In this document: positions 17,096-25,560 of the stretch, piece by piece
Layout: each line of letters begins with the position of its first letter
Position numbering within the stretch: position 1 is the first letter of the stretch
Origin: Oscillospiraceae bacterium
GTDB lineage: Bacteria; Bacillota; Clostridia; Oscillospirales; Oscillospiraceae
Assembly (NCBI GenBank): GCA_017430985.1
Contig: JAFRLZ010000077.1
Location: 29,498 to 93,497, forward strand
DNA: 64,000 bases
Direction: 5' to 3'
The notes under the pieces: generated by a model
What the model was told of the DNA's origin: nothing
What the model saw: only the letters and a program-made list of their open reading frames with translations
Database searches by the model: none
Program-made: the position numbers and the translations under genes

Positions 17096-18280
17096 TTACC
17101 ACTCGAGGTTCTTGTCCGTTTCTTTGCTGAAAACGTGCGCGACGTTGCCGTTGAAGCTGAATTTGACGGCGTCGCCCATGCGGTAGCTGTTCTTCATGTC
17201 GGTCGTCGGGACGATGATGATGACGTCGCGGCCCTCCGCGCTGACGTGCAGATGCACGCTCGAGCCCATCATCTCGCTGACGTCGACCTTGGCGGGCACG
17301 CCCTCGTCCGCGAGGAGCGTATGCTCGGGGCGCACGCCCAGCGTGACGGTCTGGCTCTGCACATCGTTTTTCAGCAGGCGCTCTTCCTTCTCCGGGGAGA
17401 GCTCGACCTCGTAGCCGCCGAGCTCGACGAAGAACTTGTCGCCCACGCGCTTGAGCTGGGCGTCGAAGAAGTTCATGACGGGCATGCCGATGAAGCCCGC
17501 GACGAAGAGGTTCGCCGGGTGGTTGAAGACCTCCTGCGGCGTGCCGATCTGCTGGATGTAGCCGTCGCGCATGATGACGATGCGGTCGCCCAGGGTCATG
17601 GCCTCGGTCTGGTCGTGGGTGACGTAGATGAAGGTGGTGTCGATGCGCTCGCGCAGCTTGATGATCTCCGCGCGCATCTCGTTTCTCAGCTTCGCGTCGA
17701 GGTTCGACAGCGGCTCGTCCATCAGCATGACCTTCGGGGCGCGCACGATCGCGCGGCCGATGGCGACGCGCTGGCGCTGGCCGCCGGACAGAGCCTTCGG
17801 CTTGCGGTTGAGGTACTGGGTGATGTCGAGGATCTCGGCCGCCTCGCGCACCTTGCGGTCGATCTCATCCTTCGGCGTGTGGCGCAGCTTCAGGGAGAAG
17901 GCCATGTTGTCGTACACGGTCATGTGCGGGTACAGCGCGTAGCTCTGGAAGACCATCGCGATATCGCGGTCCTTCGGCGCGACGTCGTTCATCAGTTTGC
18001 CGTCGATATACAGCTCGCCCGCCGTGATCTCCTCAAGCCCGGCCACCATGCGCAGCGTGGTGGATTTGCCGCAGCCGGAGGGGCCGACCAGCACGATGAA
18101 CTCCTTGTCCGCGATGTCCAGATTGAACTCCTGAACGGCGACGACGCCCTCGTCCGTGATCTGCAGATTGACCTTCGCCTTTTCCGGCTCGTCGTCTTTC
18201 TTTTTCCTGTTCTTTTTCTTTTCCTCACCGCTGACGTAAGGGTAGACCTTCTTGATGTTTTTCAGCTGTACAGTCGCCAT
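17096..18280 (-). CDS. Orphan carbohydrate ABC importer ATPase (MsmX/UgpC type)
   Basis: An ATP-binding subunit of the kind that is shared among many sugar importers of one cell. It has Walker A GPSGCGKST, signature LSGGQRQRVAIGRA, Walker B VMLMDEPLSNLDAK and an OB-type C-terminal domain (LGVRPEH). A Lys-rich insert of about 30 residues (EEKKKNRKKKDDEPEKAK) separates the first strand from the catalytic core; similar inserts occur in clostridial relatives. No permease or binding protein is adjacent. The start MATVQLKNI fits the family, yet no ribosome site precedes it; a good AGGAGG lies about 115 bp upstream at 18398, in frame, with only poorly placed TTG/GTG codons after it. Confidence 0.9.
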   Translation of the reverse strand: MATVQLKNIKKVYPYVSGEEKKKNRKKKDDEPEKAKVNLQITDEGVVAVQEFNLDIADKEFIVLVGPSGCGKSTTLRMVAGLEEITAGELYIDGKLMNDVAPKDRDIAMVFQSYALYPHMTVYDNMAFSLKLRHTPKDEIDRKVREAAEILDITQYLNRKPKALSGGQRQRVAIGRAIVRAPKVMLMDEPLSNLDAKLRNEMRAEIIKLRERIDTTFIYVTHDQTEAMTLGDRIVIMRDGYIQQIGTPQEVFNHPANLFVAGFIGMPVMNFFDAQLKRVGDKFFVELGGYEVELSPEKEERLLKNDVQSQTVTLGVRPEHTLLADEGVPAKVDVSEMMGSSVHLHVSAEGRDVIIIVPTTDMKNSYRMGDAVKFSFNGNVAHVFSKETDKNLEW

Positions 18281-18533
18281 GTCTGCCGGCTTTGAACGCC
18301 CGGCCTCCGCCTGAGCGCCCTCGCGGCCATCTGCTGTGAGATGCGCCGCCTTGCGACAGGTCTCCACACTGCCGCACCCCAAGCCCGGGGATGTGTCGTT
18401 CCTCCTTTTTTGATGCTGTGCGGGGCAAAGATATGGAGAGCCGCGCACGCAATGAGATCGGGGCATACCCCTTTTTATTATAACGAAAACGATTTCGACG
18501 CGCAAGAGGAAATTGCCGTTTAAAAATAATAAA

Positions 18534-18555
18534 AGAAGCCGGTTACCCGGCTTCT
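18534..18555 (-). terminator. Terminator of the coiled-coil protein gene
   Basis: GAAGCCGG-TTAC-CCGGCTTC stem, T-rich on the minus strand. Confidence 0.8.
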
Positions 18556-18567
18556 CTTGTTGTTATA

Positions 18568-19098
18568 TCAGAGCTCGGCCCCCGCTGTCTCGGTCTCCTC
18601 GTCGAGGGCGAACATCTCGCGCGCGATCGCGCCGACCTTCTCGTCCAGATCGGCGGGCGCGTCCTCTCCGTCGTCGAGCGAGCAGAGGTAGTCCTGCCAG
18701 TCGGCGTTGAGCGCGTCGACGCAGCTCATCATCCGCTCGCGCATCCGGCGGTAGCAGGCCTCCGTGCGGCGGACCGCGGCCTCTTCCTCGGCGGCGGCCG
18801 CGGCGCGCAGCTCGCGGGCGCGCTCCTCAGCGGCGCTCACGATGCCGTCGGCCTGAGCTTTGGCCTCCTGCAGCATCTGCTGGGCGATGGACTTGGCGGA
18901 GAGCAGCGTGTCGCCGATCTCGGTCTTCTGCTCCGTCAGCTGCGCAAGCTCCCGGCGCAGCCGTTCGTTCTCTTCGGTCAGCTCCAGCGCGCGGCGGCGG
19001 ATATCGGCGAGCAGCGCCTCCACCTTGTTGGCGTTGTAGTATTTCTTTCTCACGGTCTCGATTCGGATCGCGTCGAAATAGCTCTGATCGAGCGCCAT
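18568..19098 (-). CDS. DivIVA-like coiled-coil protein
   Basis: A 176-residue cytosolic protein, mostly helical, with a continuous coiled coil from about residue 35 to 115 (Glu/Ala/Arg-rich, ELTEENERLRRELAQL). The first 35 residues (SYFDAIRIETVRKKYYNANKV) resemble the membrane-curvature domain of DivIVA/GpsB only loosely. The C-terminal third is acidic. I chose the ATG at 19098, which has GGAGG 8 nt upstream, over an earlier in-frame ATG at 19158. A role in polar growth or division is possible but unproven. Confidence 0.7.
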   Translation of the reverse strand: MALDQSYFDAIRIETVRKKYYNANKVEALLADIRRRALELTEENERLRRELAQLTEQKTEIGDTLLSAKSIAQQMLQEAKAQADGIVSAAEERARELRAAAAAEEEAAVRRTEACYRRMRERMMSCVDALNADWQDYLCSLDDGEDAPADLDEKVGAIAREMFALDEETETAGAEL

Positions 19099-19198
19099 GC
19101 CTGTCCCTCCTCCGCGGTCGTCTAAGGGGATTATAACAGATTGCGCCGCGCAGTTCAACTGCCTTTCCGGCGGGAGAAAGGAAAAAGCCCGTCGCCCG

Positions 19199-19330
19199 CC
19201 GTAGGGGAGGGGCTTGCCCCTCCCGCAGATCAGATACCACGTCGGCGGGCCGTCCTGGGCCGGCCCCTACACGCGCAGCGACCGCCCCTGCGTCCTGTCA
19301 TCGCGAGGAGCGCAGCGACGCGGCGATCCG
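19199..19330. repeat. Two adjoining dispersed repeats
   Basis: The gap 19099-19465 has no gene. Bases 19199-19272 run from GTAGGGGAGGGG with a GGGG-CTTG-CCCC hairpin to CGGCCCCTACAC, giving GTAGGGG/CCCCTAC inverted ends. Bases 19294-19330 are a copy of the GTCATTGCGAG...CAATCCG element (here GTCATCGCGAGGAGCG to GCGATCCG). The 22-bp direct repeat at 19338 follows. Confidence 0.65.
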
Positions 19331-19337
19331 TTTTCTT

Positions 19338-19359
19338 CGCGCGTGAGGCCGCCGGTTCG
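19338..19359 (+). repeat. Left copy of 22-bp direct repeat flanking an AT-rich gene
   Basis: CGCGCGTGAGGCCGCCGGTT followed by CG; the copy at 20378-20399 differs at one base. The GAGGTCGCC.GTTCG part resembles the T-arm of the nearby tRNA-Thr. Confidence 0.7.
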
Positions 19360-19465
19360 TGCGTTGGATTTCCCGGCCTGAACCTTAAGCGGTCACGTCG
19401 CTTTTTCATAGATGCAGGAAACTTTTTGTAGTTTTTTTCGTATTAGAAAACAAGGGGGGATTGAC

Positions 19466-20329
19466 ATGAATAAAATAAGCAAATTCTTTATTTCGCTGAG
19501 CATGATCGTTTTCATATCCTTTTGTTTTTGTCCCATCGCAAAGGCAGATATAGGGCCTAAACCCAGCATTTCAATCACGCTGGAAAACATAGCAACGGAC
19601 AACTATCTGATCGATCTGCTTGTATACGATGAAACAGGAACAAACTTTGCGTCTCCCCTGGATTACAACGGAAACGGGGAGCAGTACAGTACGTTGACCG
19701 GTTATAATGACCTGGAAACGATCACGATAGCGCAGCTCGAAACTTTGCATGGAATCAATTATGACGGATGGATCTCCGAAAGTACCAGATGGGGCTCGTA
19801 TTTGCTGTTTGCTGATTGCCGCGGCAACAGCAGGCACACGCACCATTTCGGCTATTTCGGTACACCGGACACCTACAGGGTCATAATCATTGATAATCTT
19901 ACCGGAGAAATAAAACTATCCGATGTCATACACAGGAAAGACTTTGCAAGCAGCATAACCTTGGACGTCGATACGATGACCACCGTATCAAAAGCACGCG
20001 TCGGCAATTTGTTTTCAAACATGATATCTTTTGCCGCTGTTCTCCTTCTGACCATCGCGATCGAAATACTCATTGCGTTGCTGTTCAAACTCAAAAAACT
20101 GAAGACGATTTTTGCGGCAAATTTCATCTCGAACAGTATCCTTCAATTGGCCTTGATGCTTATTCCGGTTCCATATATGATCACCTTTGCGATCATGGAA
20201 GTGATGGTCATACTTGCAGAGTACTTTGTATACAGCAAGTTCTTTGATGAGACGACAAAGAGCAAGATCATAGCGTATACCTTAACGGCAAATATCGTCA
20301 CGGGATTGCTGACTTTTGTTGTTATATGA
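19466..20329 (+). CDS. Hypothetical membrane protein, AT-rich insertion
   Basis: The function is unknown. A signal peptide (MNKISKFFISLSMIVFISF, cut after AKA) precedes a DIGPKPSISITL motif that I associate with a clostridial family of uncharacterised exported proteins. A soluble domain of about 170 residues follows, and the last 100 residues hold three or four membrane helices (LFSNMISFAAVLLLTIAIEILIALLF region onward). The ATG at 19466 has AAGGGGGG upstream. Codon use and base composition are clearly AT-richer than in neighbours, and 22-bp direct repeats flank the gene, so recent acquisition is likely. Confidence 0.75.
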   Translation: MNKISKFFISLSMIVFISFCFCPIAKADIGPKPSISITLENIATDNYLIDLLVYDETGTNFASPLDYNGNGEQYSTLTGYNDLETITIAQLETLHGINYDGWISESTRWGSYLLFADCRGNSRHTHHFGYFGTPDTYRVIIIDNLTGEIKLSDVIHRKDFASSITLDVDTMTTVSKARVGNLFSNMISFAAVLLLTIAIEILIALLFKLKKLKTIFAANFISNSILQLALMLIPVPYMITFAIMEVMVILAEYFVYSKFFDETTKSKIIAYTLTANIVTGLLTFVVI

Positions 20330-20377
20330 GCCGTTTCGTTTCGTGAACCAAATCAGGAGCAATATGGTAACGCGCTC

Positions 20378-20399
20378 CGCGCGTGAGGTCGCCGGTTCG
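20378..20399 (+). repeat. Right copy of 22-bp direct repeat
   Basis: Matches 19338-19359 with one C/T difference; contains the tRNA-like GAGGTCGCCGGTTCG. Confidence 0.7.
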
Positions 20400-20416
20400 A
20401 TTAACGATAAACTATA

Positions 20417-20450
20417 AGAACAGAGCAGCCCCGGATGGGGCTGCTCTGTT
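20417..20450 (-). terminator. Terminator of a lost tRNA gene
   Basis: AACAGAGCAGCCCC/GGGGCTGCTCTGTT hairpin directly after the tRNA-Thr 3' fragment at 20451-20480 (read leftward). Confidence 0.65.
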
Positions 20451-20480
20451 CTTGGAGCTGATAGCCAGATTCGAACTGGC
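20451..20480 (-). pseudogene. 3' fragment of a tRNA-Thr gene
   Basis: Thirty bases identical to 20619-20648, comprising the CCA end, acceptor strand and half of the T-arm of tRNA-Thr. The rest of the tRNA is absent; an unrelated palindromic sequence follows. The bases 20552-20566 carry a further T-arm piece (GAGGTCGCCAGTTCG) in the opposite orientation. The remaining sequence from 20330 to 20620 shows hairpins but no gene. Confidence 0.75.
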
Positions 20481-20579
20481 ACAACGCATCTCGCGCACAG
20501 CGCGAGACGTGTTGTGATGCCTATTCCGCGCGGCTCCGCCGAGCTTAAATGGAGGTCGCCAGTTCGAAATCGACCAACA

Positions 20580-20620
20580 ACAAGAAAAGCCGCAGGCCCA
20601 AAAGGGCCTGCGGCTTTTCT
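20580..20620 (-). terminator. Terminator downstream of tRNA-Thr
   Basis: AAGAAAAGCCGCAGGCCC / GGGCCTGCGGCTTTTCTT hairpin directly adjoining the CCA end. Confidence 0.85.
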
Positions 20621-20696
<76 letters not shown>

Positions 20697-20729
20697 GAAA
20701 GTTCATGCCCCTTAAAAAAGGGGCATGAG

Positions 20730-20806
20730 TGGCGACCGAGAAGGGACTTGAACCCTCGACCTCCGGCGTGACAGGCCGGCGTTCTAACCGACTGAACCAC
20801 TCGGCC
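20730..20806 (-). tRNA. tRNA-Asp (anticodon GTC)
   Basis: A 77-nt cloverleaf beginning GGCCGAGTGGTTCAG and ending TCGGTCGCCA, with anticodon loop CCTGTCA. The acceptor stem is complete with one G-T pair and CCA is encoded. A small hairpin (20706-20727) separates it from tRNA-Thr. Confidence 0.95.
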
Positions 20807-20908
20807 ACGGCTTAGTAAGTGTATCAAACCTGTCACCGTTTGTCAACACTTTTTTCGCGCGGCGGGGAAAAAAGTTTCTCCCCGCCGAAGCTGGGGAGAA
20901 AGTCGTCT

Positions 20909-21715
20909 TTATTCCTTTGCCTTTGCGGGGACGTGATACCGCTTCCAGATCGCGCGGGCCAGCAACGCCGCGGCCAGAGTCTCCAGAAGGAGGACAAGCT
21001 CCACCCCGACGCTCGGCAGGACGCCGCCGAGCAGCGCCGTGCTTCCGTCCACGGCGGCATGCAGGAGGACAGCCAGCGGCAGAAGTCCTTTCGCCCGCAC
21101 GCCGTCCTTGGCGGCAAACCAGACCGGCACCGTGAGCGACAGCTGCAGCGCGAGCGCCAGGACGCGCTCCGCGATCCCCAGCATATAGATCTCCGGGGCG
21201 CTCTGCGTGAGCTGCAGCTTGATCGCTTCCCACTGCGCGAGCGAGGCCTCCGGCACCTGCGCGGTCAGCAGCGCCTCCTGCCCGTGGCTGAGCAGCAGCG
21301 CATACACAAGATTGCTCACGCCCGTGACCGCGAGCAGCGCGAAGCATTCGATGCCGCCGTGGCCCGCGCCGTACATCAGCGCGTTTTTGTCCTCGTCCTG
21401 CGCCTTGCGCAGCACCGTGCGGAAGGCGAGATAGCGCCCGCATTCCTCGAAAAGCCCCGCCGCGAGACCTCCGTAGAGCGCATAGAGCCAGGGCGCGGAC
21501 AGGATCTTTTCCCCGACCGAACCAGTCAGCACCAGGTTGTGCACGGTGCTCTCGAGCACCAGCGCGAAGCCCAGAAACACCAGGCAGCCGACGAAAAAGG
21601 GCAGCGGGCGGCAGCCGTATTTTTTTCGAAGGATCAGTCCCAGCGCCGCCGGGAGCAGCAGCCCCGCCGCGATCTGCAGGGCGAACATGATATAGTTGAC
21701 AGTCGGAATATTCAT
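20909..21715 (-). CDS. YhfC-family intramembrane protease-like protein
   Basis: A membrane protein of 268 aa with seven or so hydrophobic segments. It carries GLFEECGRYLAF near residue 88 and GAGHGGIECFAL near 116, the paired Glu and His motifs of the YhfC/PrsW (CPBP-like) intramembrane protease group, plus a third conserved HAAVDGSTAL. Its substrate is unknown. The gene is the last of a leftward run with DUF1648 and ribbon-helix-helix genes (4 to 10 bp gaps). Confidence 0.82.
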   Translation of the reverse strand: MNIPTVNYIMFALQIAAGLLLPAALGLILRKKYGCRPLPFFVGCLVFLGFALVLESTVHNLVLTGSVGEKILSAPWLYALYGGLAAGLFEECGRYLAFRTVLRKAQDEDKNALMYGAGHGGIECFALLAVTGVSNLVYALLLSHGQEALLTAQVPEASLAQWEAIKLQLTQSAPEIYMLGIAERVLALALQLSLTVPVWFAAKDGVRAKGLLPLAVLLHAAVDGSTALLGGVLPSVGVELVLLLETLAAALLARAIWKRYHVPAKAKE

Positions 21716-21719
21716 TGCT

Positions 21720-22163
21720 TCACCTCCGGAAGCCCTGGATAAGCATATAGACGATGCAGCCGCCGACCGCCGCGATCAGCGCGGGCAGGAGCCAGACCGG
21801 CAGGCCGCGGCAGAGCGCCGTGCAGAGCTCGAGGCAGACGAAAAACAGCGCGAGCACGAAGCGGAGCACGGCCATCCCGTCCCCGGCGGCCCGATACGCG
21901 CGCGGCGTGCGGCGCGGGATGTTCCAGCTCTCCGGGAAGAAGCTGAGGACGAGCGTCGACACGAACAGGACCCAGGAGAGCACGAGCAGCAATCCCAGAG
22001 AATTCGCCTTGCTCCCGTAATTCGTGATCTCGCCGCCCGCGCCGAAATGCACGGGGACCTGCGCCGGGATCGACTGCCAGCGGACGAGCACGAAGATCGT
22101 CGCGCCCAGCAGCGCAGCCGCAGCCAGCGCGTCCGTGATCCAATACCAAACTCTTCTCTTCAT
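21720..22163 (-). CDS. DUF1648-domain membrane protein
   Basis: A 147-aa protein with four membrane helices. The first loop has WQSIPAQVPVHFGAGGEITNYGSK, the DUF1648 signature, as found in SdpI-like immunity and anti-sigma-type membrane proteins. Function is unknown. It lies 4 bp upstream of the YhfC gene, so the two are probably co-expressed. Confidence 0.82.
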   Translation of the reverse strand: MKRRVWYWITDALAAAALLGATIFVLVRWQSIPAQVPVHFGAGGEITNYGSKANSLGLLLVLSWVLFVSTLVLSFFPESWNIPRRTPRAYRAAGDGMAVLRFVLALFFVCLELCTALCRGLPVWLLPALIAAVGGCIVYMLIQGFRR

Positions 22164-22172
22164 CCCTGCACC

Positions 22173-22370
22173 TCACTCAATATCGAGCTCGATCGGCTCG
22201 TCGATCGTCTCGGACACGTATTTCCCGTTCTTCTTCCGCTGTTTGACGCACTCGGTCAGCAAGTATTCGATCTGCCCGTTGAGCGAGCGGAAATCGTCCT
22301 CGGCCCAGGCCGCCAGCGCGTCATAGAGCTTGGGATTGAGGCGCAGAGGCACCTGTTTTTTCTCGGCCAT
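22173..22370 (-). CDS. Small Arc-like ribbon-helix-helix protein
   Basis: A 65-aa protein. The pattern [36 protein letters not shown] is a ribbon-helix-helix DNA-binding motif of the Arc type, with an acidic C-terminal tail. It sits 6 bp after the SPFH gene and 9 bp before the DUF1648 gene. It could act as a regulator of this small operon, or bind something else; no toxin gene is adjacent. Confidence 0.75.
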   Translation of the reverse strand: MAEKKQVPLRLNPKLYDALAAWAEDDFRSLNGQIEYLLTECVKQRKKNGKYVSETIDEPIELDIE

Positions 22371-22376
22371 GGCGGT

Positions 22377-23408
22377 TCAGTACAGGCTGCCGGAGTTGAC
22401 GACCGGCTGCGCGTCGCGGTTGCCGCAGAGCACGACCAGCAGATTCGAGACCATGGCGGCCTTGCGCTCCTCGTCGAGCTCGACGGTGTGGTTCTCGCTC
22501 AGGCGCTCGAGCGCCATCTCCACCATGCCCACCGCGCCGTCGACGATCATCTTGCGCGCGTCGATGATGGCGCTGGCCTGCTGACGCTGCAGCATGACCG
22601 CCGCGATCTCCGGGGCGTAGGCGAGGTAGGTGATGCGGGCCTCGACGACCTCGATACCGGCCTCGGCCACCTTGCGCTGGATCTCGTCGCGGATGCGCTG
22701 CGCCACGAGCTCGCTCGAGCCGCGCAGGCTCCCCTCGTCGGCGATGCCGTCGCCCGTGGTATCGACGTTCGGCGCCACGTCGTAGGGATAGACGCGCACG
22801 ATGTCGCGCAGGGCGCTGTCGCACTGCAGGGAGAGATATTCCTTGTAGTTGTCCACGTTGAAGACGGCCTTGGCCGTGTCCAACACGCGCCAAATGACGG
22901 CGATGCCGATCTCGACGGGGTTGCCGAGACAGTCGTTGATCTTCTGGCGGCTGTTGGAGAGCGTCATGGCCTTCAGGGAGATCTTCTTGCTGGGCATCTC
23001 GGCGGTAACATCCACGCTCTTGCCCAGGGCTGCGTTCAGCAGGGCGCTGCTCTGACCGCCGTCCACATCGCCGGACTGGTTCAGCCTGGTTTTTGCCGCG
23101 GGGTTGACCGCCGTGCAGAAGGGGTTGACGAAATAGAAGCCCGCGTCCTTGAGCGTGCCGACGTACTTGCCGAAGAGCGTCAGCACCAGAGCCTCCTGGG
23201 GCTTGAGCACCTTGAGACCGAGGAAGAAGATCCAGCCGGCCATCGTCCAGACGAGTCCGGGTACGAACAGAGCGGCGCCGACCTTCACACCGCGGTCGAG
23301 CAGGATCCCGCCCGCGACGACCGCGCCGATCCCGGCGAGGTACAGGAGAACGAAGAGCAGCAGCATGGCCATGCCATTCTTTTTGTTGTTGAGTACGATT
23401 TCTTTCAT
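22377..23408 (-). CDS. SPFH/band 7 (stomatin-like) membrane protein
   Basis: A membrane-scaffold protein of 343 aa. Two N-terminal membrane helices (residues about 12-35 and 45-65) precede an SPFH domain ([26 protein letters not shown]; later [24 protein letters not shown]), then an Ala/Glu-rich helical tail. Such proteins organise membrane microdomains or act with proteases. Translation begins after GGAGG (minus strand) at 23415. First gene of a four-gene leftward operon ending with the YhfC gene. Confidence 0.88.
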   Translation of the reverse strand: MKEIVLNNKKNGMAMLLLFVLLYLAGIGAVVAGGILLDRGVKVGAALFVPGLVWTMAGWIFFLGLKVLKPQEALVLTLFGKYVGTLKDAGFYFVNPFCTAVNPAAKTRLNQSGDVDGGQSSALLNAALGKSVDVTAEMPSKKISLKAMTLSNSRQKINDCLGNPVEIGIAVIWRVLDTAKAVFNVDNYKEYLSLQCDSALRDIVRVYPYDVAPNVDTTGDGIADEGSLRGSSELVAQRIRDEIQRKVAEAGIEVVEARITYLAYAPEIAAVMLQRQQASAIIDARKMIVDGAVGMVEMALERLSENHTVELDEERKAAMVSNLLVVLCGNRDAQPVVNSGSLY

Positions 23409-23495
23409 GTCGCAAGCCTCCTTTGACTTGATATCAAAATGATATCACTCCAATATCTTCTTGTCAAGAGGAGGCGATACGATTTTTCAACAAAG

Positions 23496-23524
23496 GAAAA
23501 GAGACGGCAGAGCCGTCTCTTTTC
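23496..23524 (-). terminator. Terminator of spoIVB
   Basis: AAAGAGACGGC-AGA-GCCGTCTCTTT stem, T-rich on the minus strand. Confidence 0.85.
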
Positions 23525-23525
23525 C

Positions 23526-24506
23526 TTATGCCGCCAGGCCCGCCTCGGCGAGCATGTCCTCGATGCCGAGGCCGTAGCCGCGCTCGGGGCTGTTGATGAA
23601 CACATGCGTCACGGCCCCGACGAGCTTGCCGTCCTGCAGGATGGGGCTGCCGCTCATGCCCTGCACGATGCCGCCGGTCCGCGCCTTGAGCGCCGGGTCC
23701 GTCACCGTCAGCAGCACGCGCCGCGCGCCGTTCTCGCTGTAAACGCGGTCGATGCGCACGCTGTACTCCCTCACCTCGCGGCCCTCCACCGTGGCGAGGA
23801 TCGTCGCGTCGCCCGTGCGGATCTCGCCGGTCTCCACGGCGCGGCCCTCCGGCGCGGCGGCGTGGCCGAAGATGCCCTTGTCGGTGTTTTTCTCCACGCT
23901 GCCGAGCACGCGGCCCGCGTCCGCGCAGCCGCTGAGTTCGCCCGGCGTGCCGGGCAGACCGGGCACCACGCCCGTGATCTGCATGTCGGTGATCCTGCCG
24001 CCCGAGATCGTCAGCCGCGCGCCGCTCTCCTCGTCGTTGACGGCGTGGCCGAGCGCGCCGTAGACGCCGCTGTCCGGGTCGCAGAAGGTCAGCGTGCCCA
24101 CACCGCTCAGCCCGTCCCGCAGCCACAGGCCCAGCATCCACTGGCCCTCCGTCGACAGCGCCGGCTGCACCATCATGCACAGGCTCCGGCCGTTGCGCAG
24201 GGCCGTCACCGGGGCCGCGCGCCCCTCCAGCCCCGCGACCGCGGCCAGGAAGTCCGCCGCGCCCGTGATCTCCCGCTCGCCGATCTTTACGATCGTATCG
24301 CCGACGCGAAAGCCCGCGTCCGCGGCCGGCGAGCGCGGTCCCTCCGCCGTCTCGACCTCGGCCAGTCCGACCACCGCCACGCCCTGCGTCTCGATCCGGA
24401 TGCCGACGGCCTGGCCGCCGACGAGCACCTCGCGGGCGAGGGCCGCGGGCGGCAGCAGCGCGCTCAGCAGCAGGGCGCACAGGCCGGTCAACAATATTTT
24501 TTTCAT
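23526..24506 (-). CDS. spoIVB: SpoIVB-family peptidase (S55)
   Basis: SpoIVB is the forespore-secreted serine protease that triggers processing of pro-sigma-K in sporulating bacteria. The 326-aa protein has a signal peptide, a PDZ domain (GFRVGDTIVKIGEREI, about residues 65-110), then the S55 domain with GTLTFCDPDSGVYGALGHAV (catalytic His) and GMSGSPILQDGKLVGAVTHV (catalytic Ser). The ATG at 24506 has a GGGAG site; an open frame continues upstream but without homology. SpoIIR, Spo0A or sigma genes are not adjacent. Its presence suggests the organism sporulates or recently did. Confidence 0.93.
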   Translation of the reverse strand: MKKILLTGLCALLLSALLPPAALAREVLVGGQAVGIRIETQGVAVVGLAEVETAEGPRSPAADAGFRVGDTIVKIGEREITGAADFLAAVAGLEGRAAPVTALRNGRSLCMMVQPALSTEGQWMLGLWLRDGLSGVGTLTFCDPDSGVYGALGHAVNDEESGARLTISGGRITDMQITGVVPGLPGTPGELSGCADAGRVLGSVEKNTDKGIFGHAAAPEGRAVETGEIRTGDATILATVEGREVREYSVRIDRVYSENGARRVLLTVTDPALKARTGGIVQGMSGSPILQDGKLVGAVTHVFINSPERGYGLGIEDMLAEAGLAA

Positions 24507-24608
24507 GCCGAAAATCTCCCTCCCAAAGTCTTCGCATACGGTTTCAGTATGTGCGTCCGGGAGAAAAATAACGGCGGAAAACTCTTTCAGTTTTCCAGCT
24601 TTCGCCAG

Positions 24609-24655
24609 AAAAAACCGGCCTTCGCGGCAAAGCGAAGGCCGGTTTCCTTGTTTTT
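24609..24655 (-). terminator. Terminator of the mscS gene
   Basis: AAACCGGCCTTCGC / GCGAAGGCCGGTTT hairpin. Confidence 0.85.
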
Positions 24656-24667
24656 CAAAAACTGTCG

Positions 24668-25519
24668 TTATTTCTCGACGATGTGCACGTTCACATGCTC
24701 GTAGCTGAACTTCACGCCGTTTGCGGCGAAGCTCTCGCGCACGTTCTCGTTGAGGTCGAAGTACACGTCCCAGTAATCGGCGCCCTTGCACCAGACGCGC
24801 ACCACGAAGTCCACGGTGCTGCCCTTGTACTCGAGCAGTCTCACGAAGGGCGCGGGATCGGCGAGGATGCGCTCGTCCTTCGCCACGGCCTCGAGCACGG
24901 CGGCCTTGACGGCCTCGGTGCTGTTGTCGTAGGCGACCGTGAAAGTGCGGTCCACGCGGCGCAGCGGCTCGCGGCTGTAGTTGTTGACGCTGGAGGCGGT
25001 CACGTCGCCGTTGGGGATGCTGACGGCCACGTTGTCCAGCGTGTCGAGCTGGGTGTAGAAGAGGCCGACGGTCTTGACGATGCCGCTCTTGCCCGCGACC
25101 TCGACGAAATCACCGGCCGTGAAGGGCTTGGTGATCAGCAGCGTCAATCCGGAGAAGAGGTTGGAGAGGATGTTCTGCACCGAGAGGGACAGCGCCAGAC
25201 CGGCGATGCCGACGACCGCCACGAGCGAGGCGGTGTCGATGCCGAGGGCGTTGGCCACGATGATGCCGGCGATGACCCAGAGCACCGCCTTCACCGCGGA
25301 GGTGATAAAGCCGCGCAGGGTGTTGTCGATCTTTCTGGACTTGTCCAGCGCTTTGTTCACGCCGGTCGTGATGATCTTGATGACGATCAGGCAGATGAGG
25401 AAGGTCAGGATGGCGGACAGGATACTGGAGACGGAGATGTCTCCGACCTTGAACTGTCCAATGGTCTCGAAAAACGAATTCTTGCTGGTCTGGATCACAG
25501 CTGCTGCTTCACCGTTCAT
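24668..25519 (-). CDS. mscS: Small-conductance mechanosensitive channel (MscS)
   Basis: Homoheptameric channel that opens under membrane tension to release solutes during osmotic down-shock. The 283-aa protein has three N-terminal membrane helices; the pore helix includes GIAGLALSLSVQNILSNLFSG. The beta-domain is KPFTAGDFVEVAGKSGIVKTVGLFYTQL, and NNYSREPLRRVDRTF starts the C-terminal domain. The ATG has AAAAGGAG upstream. Single-gene unit with its own terminator. Confidence 0.93.
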   Translation of the reverse strand: MNGEAAAVIQTSKNSFFETIGQFKVGDISVSSILSAILTFLICLIVIKIITTGVNKALDKSRKIDNTLRGFITSAVKAVLWVIAGIIVANALGIDTASLVAVVGIAGLALSLSVQNILSNLFSGLTLLITKPFTAGDFVEVAGKSGIVKTVGLFYTQLDTLDNVAVSIPNGDVTASSVNNYSREPLRRVDRTFTVAYDNSTEAVKAAVLEAVAKDERILADPAPFVRLLEYKGSTVDFVVRVWCKGADYWDVYFDLNENVRESFAANGVKFSYEHVNVHIVEK

Positions 25520-25560
25520 GTTGTTCGCTCCTTTTCGTAGTATTGTTCCCTATTTTGATT

